Assembly (NCBI GenBank): GCA_946800325.1
Contig: OX326961.1
Span: 16,862,215-16,926,214 of the forward strand
DNA length: 64,000 bases
Direction of reading: 5' to 3'
DNA from: Luzula sylvatica
Taxonomy: Eukaryota; Streptophyta; Magnoliopsida; Poales; Juncaceae
In this document: one piece after another, positions 11,526 through 21,481 of the stretch
Layout: every line of letters begins with the position of its first letter
How positions within the stretch are numbered: position 1 is the stretch's first letter
The notes under the pieces: generated by a model
Databases searched by the model: none
The model's input: only the letters and a program-made list of their open reading frames with translations
Told to the model about the DNA's origin: nothing
Position numbers and translations under genes: made by a program

Positions 11526-11539
11526 TTCTTCGAAGAATT

Positions 11540-11760
11540 TGCAGCAATGTATACATACCAATGCATTTCCTTTCTAGCATTTGCAAAAAATGCTTTCGAA
11601 CAAAATTTTTTTACAGCATTTAACGATTAGTGCTTTTATTCTTTAGAATTTGTAGCAATTCATTTTTCTGGCTGTTAAATCAATTCAATGACAGCATTGA
11701 CGCTTGAATGCTGTAATCGATGAGGAATAATAGCATTTGTTAATGTTGTTGATGTAAAAT
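11540..11760. repeat. Array of AGCATTT / AAATGCT motifs
   Basis: The hexamer GCATTT or its complement recurs irregularly (GCATTTCC, AGCATTTGC, AAATGCTTT, CAGCATTTAACG, AGCATTTGTTAATG). A similar array lies at 54130-54490, with 'GCATTTGTTAATG' identical in both. Such clusters are typical of subterminal regions of DNA transposons; no terminus was identified. Confidence 0.45.
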
Positions 11761-12127
11761 ATTTTCATTATAGTCAATGTCAAAGACATGAAGAATATCA
11801 TTGACTCAAACCCTCAAGCCCACCATACGGTCCATACCCTTAATTAATTCATTGTCCAGTAATTCATGTCGTTGCACAGGGATTAAATCATGCAACAGCC
11901 CCCCAACCACTCAAACCCAAGCGCCCAAGCCCATCATCAATCTCCCTCTAGCATCCACTAACCCCACGTCTCATGCCAAACCCAACCCAAGCTGTCGTGC
12001 CTCCAACCCTCGCCCCTTCTACGGCAGAAACAAAATGCCGCCATCGATCTCATTTTGGTGAAATTTTGGCGGCCTCTAATTTTCCAAAATTTTGTGAAAT
12101 TTTGGCGCATTATTTTACCAACGTCTC

Positions 12128-12700
12128 CTCTATAAATTGCTCCCTTGCAGACCCTCTCACTCTGGCAGTTCTTTTTCGTCGTTTTCGAAACCCTAGCGAC
12201 GAAAGCCTACCCTTGCAGAGGTTGTGCTTTGTTGTTTTCCCTGAAACTGCTGCGATTTTGAGGATTTGTGGTTTTATTCGAAGGCATTATTGGTATTTTC
12301 TAATCTAAACTATTTTTTCAATTTTCTGTTGAAATTTCGAGTAAACAATCATTTTTTGGACTGATTTAATGGAGTTTTAAGTTCTCATATTCATGCTGAA
12401 TAATGGAGATTTGTGTTTTTATTGAATGCTTTGGTTTTCAGCTTCAGCTTCGATTCTCTGCCTTTATTTAGAAATTTGGTTGCAATTTTTGTTTTGAAAT
12501 TAAATTTTGGAAGTTGTTTGTTTTGTGATTTAGGAAAAATATCGACTGCTCAGTACCGGGAATTCGACGTACGCATGCTGCCGCAGGGCGACGACGACAG
12601 GGACAACCGCATTCAACTGCGACTGCATGCCTCTTCAAATTCACCGTCCAATTCCAGCTTGAAGAGGAAAATGCACAGCTCTTGAGATGCTAGGTATTCA
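12128..12700 (+). other. Gene-edge-like sequence (promoter and exon-like pieces), unrecognised
   Basis: A TATA motif (CTATAAATT, 12130-12138) is followed by 'GAAACCCTAGCGACG', a telo-box-like leader, and a T-rich stretch that could be an intron. An exon-like piece at about 12535-12684 reads MLPQGDDDRDNRIQLRLH and then a KRK-rich end. I do not recognise the product, and splice sites are uncertain. It could be the 5' end of a host gene cut off by the retrotransposon nest at 13101, or a transposon-captured fragment. Confidence 0.3.
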
Positions 12701-13100
12701 AATTTTGAAATTTCGAAAATTAAATTGCACATTTTCAAGGGTTTTTTTTTTCAAAATTGTACCATCTTAATTATTCATGGATTTAAATAATAAATTGAAC
12801 AAGGCACAATTAATATTTGTTGTTTTGAAAATTAAATTCCAGGTTCTTTTTTGAAAAACTCTGGCTCGATACCACCTCTCCGGTGCAGGAAATATATGCA
12901 TCTCTAAGGGCAACAAGGTACAATTAATATTTAATGCGTTTTTGTGAATTTTTAATTAAATGTCTATGATATTCTGCTATTTCTTTTAACACAGACATTT
13001 TCAGGTTTTATTTAATTTAATTTCTTTTTTCATCATTCAATCTAGGATTCAATGGTTATATATTTGAAATGGTAAAAACTCTCCACAGTCTCGCCGCTTT
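12701..13100 (+). other. Intron-like sequence with one short exon-like piece
   Basis: Mostly T-rich. 'CCAGGTTCTTTTTTGAAAAACTCTGG...' to about 12920 could encode FFEKLWLDTTSPVQEIYAS in one frame, bounded by possible splice sites, but I cannot name it. The sequence stops abruptly at the retrotransposon junction at 13101. Confidence 0.25.
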
Positions 13101-14110
13101 GTAATGCTATATGGGTGATTGTAAATCGGTTAACGAAAGTGGCAAATTTCATTCCATTTAAACAAGGCACATCCGGTGATGAGATGGCACGTCTTTATAT
13201 GTCTATCATGTTTAGGCGTTTTGGTACACCGGTGGAGATCATTTCGGATCGTGATGCGTGATTTACGTCAAATTTTTGGAGGAGTTTCCAAAGAGGTTTG
13301 GGTACGCGGTTAGCTTTTAGCTCGGCATATCACCCACAAACGGATGGACAGTCGGAGAGAACGATTCAGACTTTGGAGGATATGTTGCGCGCATGCACAA
13401 TTTCTATGGGTGGTTCTTGGGAGGATCACTTGCATTTGTGTGAGTTTGCGTACAATAATAGTTACCATTCCAGCATTGCGGTTTCACCTTTCGAAGCATT
13501 GTATGGTAGTCGTTGTCGCACGCCATTATTTTGGGACCCAATAGGATCAAAACCTCTTTTAGGACATGATCTTATACACGAGAGTGCTGAGAATTTACGG
13601 GTGATAAAACAACGTCTCCAAACGGCTCAGGATCGTCAAAAGAAGTATGCGGATTCCGAACGGAGACATGTGGAGTTCCAATCGGGCAATCATGTGTTGT
13701 TGCGAGTTTCACCTACGCGCGGTGTAATGCGGTTTGAGATAAGGGGAAAGCTCAGTCCAAGGTATATTGGGTCATTTGAGATTCTCGATCGAATTGGTGT
13801 TTGTGCATATCGTTTAGCTTTACCACCGTCCTTATCTGAAGTACACGATGTCTTCCATGTATCTCAATTGCGCAAGTATCTTCGTGGTGAGTGACACATC
13901 AGCGATTTCTCCCAACTTCGGTTTGAACCTAACCTAACCTATGAAGAGATCTCCATTCTCATACTTGGTTTTCGGGAGCAAGTATTGCGTACTAAAATCG
14001 TTAGATACGTGAAGGTCCAATGGAGTCACCATACCGAACGTGAAGCAACGTGGGAGAGCGAGGAGGAAATACGAAGGAAGTACTCAAGTCTCTTTCCGTA
14101 TGAAGGTTAG
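13101..14110 (+). pseudogene. 5'-truncated Tekay-like pol end (integrase core, chromodomain)
   Basis: Begins abruptly inside the integrase core (SNAIWVIV) and runs through YHPQTDGQSER and the GPF-like '[18 protein letters not shown]' region to a chromodomain remnant (KVQWSHHTEREATWESEEEIRRKY). It is about 97-98 % identical by eye to 40772-41783. Breaks: TGA at 13259-13261, where the other copy has CGA, and TGA at 13892-13894 just before the chromodomain part, present in both copies. It is the 3' end of a second element copy that shares the following LTR with the main element. Confidence 0.85.
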
Positions 14111-14141
14111 ATATCAAGTTTAGGGACTAAACTTTCTTTAA

Positions 14142-14168
14142 GGGGGGGGGGGGGGGGGGGGGGGATAA
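14142..14168 (+). other. Polypurine tract with a 23-nt G run
   Basis: The tract at the equivalent position of the right copy (41816-41826) has only 8 G. Here it is 23 G followed by ATAA and the LTR start. Either slippage expansion or a sequencing artefact. Confidence 0.8.
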
Positions 14169-15099
14169 TGTAATAAATATCAAAAATAGAGTTTTGATAT
14201 TTGTAGAATATTAGTCCTAAAATCCCAGAATATAAGACCCATGTTAATTATGACTCGTCCCACGATCAAAACCGACTTCTTATGCGTCAAAGTTGTCAAA
14301 AGGGTATAACCGTAATTTCATTTTTATGGTTATTTAAATATATATATGATAGGGACTTAATTGCATAATTACTCAACCAATAATAATACAAATAAGTAGA
14401 GTTTGCAAAATAAACCCCATATAATTGTAAATCCAGGGGCTTGCAATTATGAGAGTTTTGTGGGTATGTATGTAATGTGCCGTCCACCTCATTAACCCCT
14501 GGGACCCACACCTCACCCCTTCCATAGCCATTAGCACACATCAAACACTCATGAAACCCTAAGGAAAAGAAAAGAGAAAAATAGGAAAAAGCAAGGAAAA
14601 GAGGATATTTCGCAAAACGAAAGCTGCCATAATCTACAGGAGGTTGAGTTGTACGGGTTGGGAAGATCAAAAGAAGAATTCCTTCGACGTTTCGAGTTGC
14701 TCCATTTTCTGCGTCGTTTCGGTTAATCTCTTATTTGTCGAGTTTCTTTCCATTAAGTGAGTGCTACTTTCACTTCTCTCTTATTAAGAATCCAATTACG
14801 AGCGTTTCTAGACCTTACATGATAGTCTAGGGTTCCCGCTTTAGAAATCCGTATTTTGCTTTAAAAACCGTGTTACTTCACAAAATATATATTATGTAGA
14901 TTTGATCATATATATGTATGTAGAATTTGAGTTCGATAAAACGTAAGCCGGGCTTATGGTTTTGAAAGAAGGTCCTTTGGTAACATGACGCGGTTCCTCC
15001 GGCATGTTTTAGTTTGTTAGGTGTACTGTCGCGTGATCCCGTGGCGCTCTTTGGAGGGAATTGCGTCACCATTTTCCATTTTATTTTTGGGGTGTGACA
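14169..15099 (+). repeat. 5' LTR of the Tekay-like element, 931 bp, internally deleted
   Basis: Starts TGTAATAAATATC and ends GGGGTGTGACA. Matches the 3' LTR at 41827-43508 except that about 751 bp, corresponding to roughly 42722-43472, are missing. The junction lies at 'GAATTGCG/TCACC', where the full LTR has GAATTGCGCCGCA and GGGTTGCCGCACC, so a short repeat probably mediated the loss. The same LTR is the 3' LTR of the truncated copy to its left. Confidence 0.9.
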
Positions 15100-15106
15100 G
15101 CTTCTG

Positions 15107-15118
15107 TGGTATCAGAGC
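15107..15118 (+). other. Primer-binding site, initiator-Met tRNA
   Basis: TGGTATCAGAGC, seven bases after the LTR end, is the standard complement of the tRNA-iMet 3' end. Confidence 0.92.
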
Positions 15119-15858
15119 AAAACATCGAAAACAACCATAACATTCGTCGTGAGAGTTGGGGTTTCGAGTCTTCTTAGTTGTGTCTATCTTGAGTTATATT
15201 CTATTTTCCAAAATCTCAATTCTGATGTGTTATGTGTCGCAGGATAGAATATTTCCGAGGAGAGACCGTAGGCGTGTCCGTGGGAGTGGTCATGATGAGC
15301 CACCGCAGTAACACCACTCTAGGAGACGCCATGTCTTTCCATCTCCCTCTCCGATTCGGAATAATCACCCTTCGGTGACTTCACGATTGCAAACCCAAAC
15401 GTTCGCACGTACCGTTGGTCATCCTTTTCAGCCTCCACCTTTTGAAGACGTAGAAGGAGCTAGAGTAGAGGTTGAGCATCGTGTTGGGGATCAGGATCGA
15501 GTGACTCCCCAAGGAAATGGTGGAGGGCACACGCCCGAAGTACCTTATGGTGCACCCCCACCACCACCCCCACCACCCCCACCACTTGATGCGAAGAGGT
15601 TCATCGAGAACCTAGTTGAGCTTTTATCGGGTCAAACACGCCAACCGAGGCAGGAGGCAGAAGTTACTCTCATCAGCCATATTTGTAATTTCCTGAAAAT
15701 GGAGCCGAGAACATTTTCGGGTGCGCGGGATGCAGTGGCTGTGGATAATTGGCTGTTGGAGACTACATGGAACCTCGAAAGGCCACAAGTGCCCGAGCGA
15801 TATTGGGTGGAGGTCGCCGTTACGAGACTCCGAGGTGAAGCTTTGCATTGGTGGGAGC

Positions 15859-15971
15859 TGAAAGAAAATATGGCTTATGAATTAACTTGGAAGAATTTAT
15901 ATAAATAGGCAAATCTGCAGTCAGAATTGGGCCCGATCTGCAGTCAGAATTGGGCCCGTTCGAACTTATTT

Positions 15972-16046
<75 letters not shown>

Positions 16047-16441
16047 CTGATTTCGTTTTTGACCTTTTTTTTTTCAGAATTAGGGTTTTGTGAGCCGCCG
16101 TTTCTCTCTCTTTCTTCTACAGAATCCTTTTTCGTTTAGTGAGATTGAGAGGGAGATTCGAGCAAGTTCTTGAGAGAATTGATCGTGACGACGACTAGAA
16201 CGACGTCGACGATTCCGATCAGTCGAAATCGAGGTGGACACGAGTAGAGCAATTGCACGAGCATTCCTTGGAGAAGGTTCACGAATTTGGAGAAGAAGTC
16301 GACACGTACTAACTTGTACGCGGTAATTTTCTCCAACTCTTCCTTTTCGTTGGCTTTTCGAGCATGATCCCGGTAGAATTAGGTTACGCATGCGAAACTA
16401 ATTCCGCTGCACACTTTGATAAACGTGTGCGTAACCCTACA
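15859..16441. mobile_element. Solo LTR, 583 bp, inserted in Tekay-like gag
   Basis: Begins TGAAAGAAAATATGG and ends CCCTACA, with the 5-bp duplication GGAGC on both sides (15854-15858 and 16442-16446). Removing the insert and one GGAGC leaves gag in frame. It contains a (TA)n tract and a pyrimidine-rich 'TTTCTCTCTCTTTCTTC' region. No internal retrotransposon sequence remains, so it is a solo LTR produced by LTR-LTR recombination. Family and orientation are unknown. Confidence 0.85.
15976..16042. repeat. (TA)n microsatellite inside the solo LTR
   Basis: About 33 TA units. Confidence 0.95.
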
Positions 16442-19040
16442 GGAGCTACAACGCCAATCTTATGATGGAGGTGATAGAATACCCTGGGATTGGTTTGAGA
16501 ATTCGCTCGATGAATTCTTTGTTCCAATGGCATCGATTCGTGATTTTGAGGATCAGTTTCGAGAATTAAAGCAAGGGACACGTTCGGTCGATGCTTTTAT
16601 TGCAGATTATAATCGGCTTTCACGATATGCGACATCGTGGGTGCCTAATGAGGAGAGGTTGGTTAGCGAGTTTGTGCATCGTTTGCACCCGGAGATAAAA
16701 CGAGATGTTGATATTTTTGGGAGGCGATATACCTTCGCGCAAGTTTGCGATGCGGCTCGTCACTCTGAGAGAAATTTGTGTGAGCGTGGGGCTAGTGTAA
16801 GGTATCATGGAGATGTTCAAACGGGGAGTTCGTGACCTAGTCCAGCGCACAAATCCAGCCCGCCAAGAAAGCGTTCGCGTAACGAAAGGAGGTTTTATCC
16901 GAATCAAGGCGCGGGGCAACCGTTGCGGGTTTGAGCATGAGGGAAAGGAGTGTTGGAGGATGAGCGGTCTTTGTTTCAATTGTGGAAAACCAGGACATTT
17001 CGTTAGGGAATGTCCTCATCCGCACCGAGATAATGTTGCACCACCTCGAGCAGCAGAGCAAACACCGCAAGGAGCTAGGCGCGGTAATGTGAGAATGTTT
17101 GCAGCGGTATCACCATCTGGAGGAGTCGGGGCAGAGACGAGTGCGCCAATGGCCTATCCAGTGACAGGTATATTTCTGATTTCTGGAGCACCAGCTTTTG
17201 TTTTGTTTGATTCGGGTGCGAGTCATTCGTTTGTGGCTCGTGATCTTGTTATTTCTCAAATGTGGGATTGTACCCCGAGTGTCATACCATTAATAGTTAG
17301 TACGTGTTAGGGTTTCCGGGCAACTTTATTGCAACTTTATTGCGCAGCGGAATTTTCCCTTACCCCTTAAGCCATGGATCTGTGTATTGTTAATTAGATA
17401 CGAAGGAAGAGTTTCAAGATTTATACCTCAGATTTAGTTCAAATCTGGTTGAAGGAAGCAAGGACGATCACTTCAAGCGATGCTCGTACCGGCACCACCC
17501 TCTATCGGTATCCACACGTGACTCGTCTAGACTGGATGTGAAGACCTCCGATGCTAGTCGGATCCTTCCTCCCTTCGGAAAATCTGCTTGCTTCTCTTTT
17601 CTTTCACAAAGAAATTCAGCCAAGCTTAACTCTAATCTTTTTATCTAAGAAAACTATTTTTTCTTCTTTTACTCTCTAAGAAAACTATTTTCTAAGTGTA
17701 AAAATTCATCTCACAGAGATAGAGTGAATCTCTCTTATTTATGAAGAGGTTTGGTGTGTATTAATATCATGCATCCATACATGCATGTAGCATTCAATTA
17801 ATGCTTTACACCTTATTCTCGAACGGAATAATATCCTCGTTCGAACATAATAACATCCTTGTTTGAACAGAATAATATCCTTGTTCAAACTGAATAATAT
17901 CCTTTCTCATTTGAAAATAAGATCCTGTAATATTAATTCCATCCAACCACTCTTGTGGCATCCAATGCTCACAAGAATATCTTCATCTCTATTTGATTTT
18001 CTGTGTCCAGTCCAAACTTGTCTTTGTGTGTGACCCTATAGGTTTATTTAATGTTGGCAGCATATTAAATCTCTATTTAAATATGCAAATCATAATTGGC
18101 CTCTAGCAAGGCATTATGACTACCCAAATTAAATAAATGATTTGTGATCATAACCTATTTATCAAATAGACAAATTACTAGCTCTCTTGTTCATACGATA
18201 TCTGTTGATCAAAGACATGGTCAAATGTCAACATTTCTAAATCAACTTAACTCTTTCCCGATATAGAATTAGATTGAATATTCAATTAATATTAACAACA
18301 CATGTTAATCTTATTGAGCGTGGCCACGTATTTCCTTCAATCCTAATTCATCAGGGGGCCCTGAGAGATATCTCTTTCAATCATGAAAGGAACAACTTCC
18401 ATCTTGGTTATTCACATCCTCCAACATGCTTCATGTAAAACCCAATGATGATCTTGATTACCCGGTTAAAGATAACAAAGAAACATATCTAAGTATCACA
18501 ATTCACAGGTGAGAAATTTAATGATAACCTCAGGTCAAAGAAACTAAAATTCTATTTGTTTATGAGAATATATATAATGACAATAACCATGTATATTCTC
18601 ATAAGTTGGTCAGTCCAATATGTAGTCTCTGATGTAAGGCAAATAAGGCACAAATTTAATGCTTAATTTGGGGATTTTAGCCCTTGTGAAGAACAATTCT
18701 ATATACTTTATTAATCATATTTGAGATAACATGAATATTTCTTCACTAAGTGTGTTTTATTGCTTAATCACAGGAATTAGAAGGAATTTCGGGGAATTTG
18801 GAGAGTGTAGTTGTCTCCAACACGTCAAGGGGAGTGAAAACGATATATTACACCGATATATTCGGTACATGAATGAGACGGGAGGCAAACAATTATCATG
18901 ATAGAAACTTACACAAAATTCTACACGAAAACCACTCAATCCTTAGCCCTTATCCTGCCCACCTACCTTTGGTGGAAATTACGTCCTTACCCCCAATCCT
19001 CTCCACCAACTCGTGGCCAATAAGAAAACTCCATGAGTGC

Positions 19041-19049
19041 TATAAATAT
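19041..19049 (+). promoter_or_regulatory. TATA box of the Athila-like 5' LTR
   Basis: TATAAATAT in GTGCTATAAATATGACC, conserved in the 3' LTR at 36788-36796. The Copia-A insertion lies about 270 bp downstream, so transcripts started here would run into Copia-A. Confidence 0.65.
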
Positions 19050-19093
19050 GACCACAAGGGCCACGAGTTTGGGACGCTCTTTTTTTACGCCCA

Positions 19094-19148
<55 letters not shown>

Positions 19149-19319
19149 TTAAGCAAGTCCAAGAACTTTCAAGAACACGTAAGAATTGCAACTACGAACG
19201 ATAATTTTCTAAAATCGATCACCGAATAGATGCTCACTTCATTCGGTGAATCGGTTTACACCTCGACGAAGATCGAGTTGCGAGGATTGAGGTGGAGCTT
19301 TCTTCATCCGAATCCACGC

Positions 19320-20318
19320 TGTAGGGGAATATCCCCTGCCCCGGGCCCGCGCAGCGGATATGTAGGTCCGGTCCGGTTCCCCGATTCCCGAGATCACGCC
19401 ACGACTTCGAGGGTACGATGCAAATAGAAGGTTAGATCTTTACCGGTGCAAAATTGATTGCACACGAAGGGTTGATCGCTGCCTTCTTTCTCCTGTCACG
19501 TTGGTGACAATACACGCGTCCCACACCACGCGTCTTTCACCGCTCGTTGACTTCGCCGATTCGCTTGATTTCGTCTCCGACTCAATCTACTCGTCCGAAT
19601 CGATCACAATCGTGAGAGCCTCAGTTGTTGCTCCTCTACGTGTATCCACCTTGAATCGCAAGACGTCGGTCACGGATGCACTTGCCTAGACGATGCACCG
19701 GTGAACTTGCTTAATCGAATTGATTCTCTAAACCGTAAAACACCTTTTCACGGTTTCTCTCTTTTACACCTTTTCACTCTCTAGAAATTTGTCTCACAAT
19801 TTTCTGGATAATTCTGAATGAATTGCTTGGTTAAGATGAGAGAGAAAATCCTATTTATATACAATAGGATCAGGATTAGCCAAAAGGCATGTATATCCAA
19901 TATACACCCTCTCACACAGAAAACTGCATGAACCTGGTCAGTATTCTGTCCAGACGAAATTGATAAATTTCTCTGACAGAAAATCAACCAACACGAAAGT
20001 TGTAGATAATCTCATTATCTACACGACCCAATTTGGCCCAGCCCAATTGGAGTTCGTATACAAAAGTTATGACTGTTTTACTAACTGTATGTCATACTGT
20101 TGCACCATTTCGGTATTTCACAGAAACGACACTTATACTTCGTTCATATGAAATATATTTCTACATGAAGGTTATAGATAATCTAATTATCTATCTTACC
20201 CAATTTGAACCATTCAAATCGGATTTTCCTACTGAAAGATATGGCTACGAATGTACGACTACATTCGTTTATCCTTGTGTACACTTTTACGGTTGATCCT
20301 GAAACTGTATTTCCTTCA
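19320..20318 (-). repeat. 3' LTR of Copia-A
   Basis: On the plus strand it starts TGTAGGGGAATATCCCC and ends TATTTCCTTCA. The minus-strand TATA motif TATATAAATAGG is at 19850-19861. Confidence 0.95.
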
Positions 20319-20330
20319 GTCTCCCACTCA
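20319..20330 (-). other. Polypurine tract of Copia-A
   Basis: Minus strand TGAGTGGGAGAC directly abuts the 3' LTR start; the Copia-B tract (58017) has the same GTGGGAGAC core. Confidence 0.88.
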
Positions 20331-21481
20331 ATTTCAGATCTACCTAAAAGGTACTCATGCATATCCAATACGCACGATTTTAGAGAATATAGCTCGCGTA
20401 TCAAATACCAAGCTATGCACATCCTATGTGCCAATTTTATGATCAAGCCCGACTTAGTACGACTCGTTGTGTGACCATGTAGGTTCGACTTAACGATGGC
20501 AGTAGGTTGTTTCCAATACCTACAAGCTCATGAGCGGGATCTAGTCACTCCATCATAGCTACCCATGTTAAACGAATAATGATTGTGATCATTGTGGCTA
20601 TCTCGAATAGCGGTTACTAGTTCTCTTGTTTACGATATCCGTTAATCAAAAGGCATGGTAATAGGCATCCTTATAATTTGATTAACTACACTTATTCCCC
20701 GATTCCGAGTTGAGTTAACAAATTTCAATCGATATTAACCATTAATATCATTGACTGCGGCCGCAGGTTTCGTTAATCGACTCATCGAGCGGCGCCTAAG
20801 AGATATCTCTTCCTTTCGGAATAAACAATTCCTATCTTGCAGACTCACATTGAATTCCGTGTTTCGGACAATACCCAATGATAACCCTTTTAACTCCCTG
20901 TTACGGTGAGCGTAAGATCATATCAAAGCATTGTGTTACGCACGAAACGCAATCAATTATCCCCTCAAGTTTGAAGAATCTAAAACCCCATCCGTCGCAA
21001 GTCCATCTATAATGACTAAACCATGTCATGGTCTCGCGGCTTCGGTCATATCCAATACATGTAACCTAACATATATCTACGTTCCCGATTCGACAAACTC
21101 CTTTGTCCCATGATTAGCAAAACATAATCATCTCCTCGGCAAACGTACTAGTGTACGCGTTCAGTCTATTATCTAATAATAGAAATGCTTCTCTCTTAAG
21201 CAAGCTGATCCGCGACTAGGGATATTTAGAAATGACACTTTAAGTGTGACGGTTTCGCTGCACATGGTCCTCAACCATGTCGACGTCCACACAAGTTCAA
21301 ATCAAGGTTCATGTAACAATCATATTACACAACCCAGCACACAGTTTTCATATAAGATAGATGCAAAAATGAAAAATTTTAAAATTCTGAAATTGCATTA
21401 CTATAAGATAAGTTTGGGGTGATACAACGTTTACTAATCTATTAGACTAATCTCGTCCTACGAAACTATCGTTTTAGATAA
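20331..21481 (-). other. 3' untranslated segment of Copia-A, homologous to the inner part of the Copia-B LTR
   Basis: Non-coding. Collinear with 56940-57990 inside the Copia-B LTR: matches include 'TAGTTCTCTTGTTTACGATA', 'GAGATATCTCTT', 'AATACCCAATGAT' and 'CCATGATTAGCAAAACATAA'. So the same ancestral segment is outside the LTR here and inside it in Copia-B. Confidence 0.8.

Larger units (their letters stand above)
15249..17304 (+). pseudogene. Tekay-like gag and start of protease (broken)
   Basis: Arg-rich gag start (PRRDRRRVRGSG, from 15255) without an ATG in the expected place and with an in-frame TAA at 15309. The frame is then open through a proline run and 'LRGEALHWWE', interrupted by a solo LTR (15859-16441), and resumes as LQRQSYDGGDRIPWDWF. 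A frameshift near 16810 moves it to the frame holding the CCHC knuckle CFNCGKPGHFVREC (about 16972-17014) and the protease motif LFDSGASHSF (about 17202-17232). The sequence halts at the Copia-B-type solo LTR at 17305 and continues at 38533 as PLGMSVSVNE. Gag packages the RNA; the protease matures the polyprotein. Confidence 0.85.

Noticed and set aside
18873..19229. 118-codon frame in the Athila LTR
   Set aside because: Created by the (CT)n microsatellite; the 3' LTR copy differs in length and frame.
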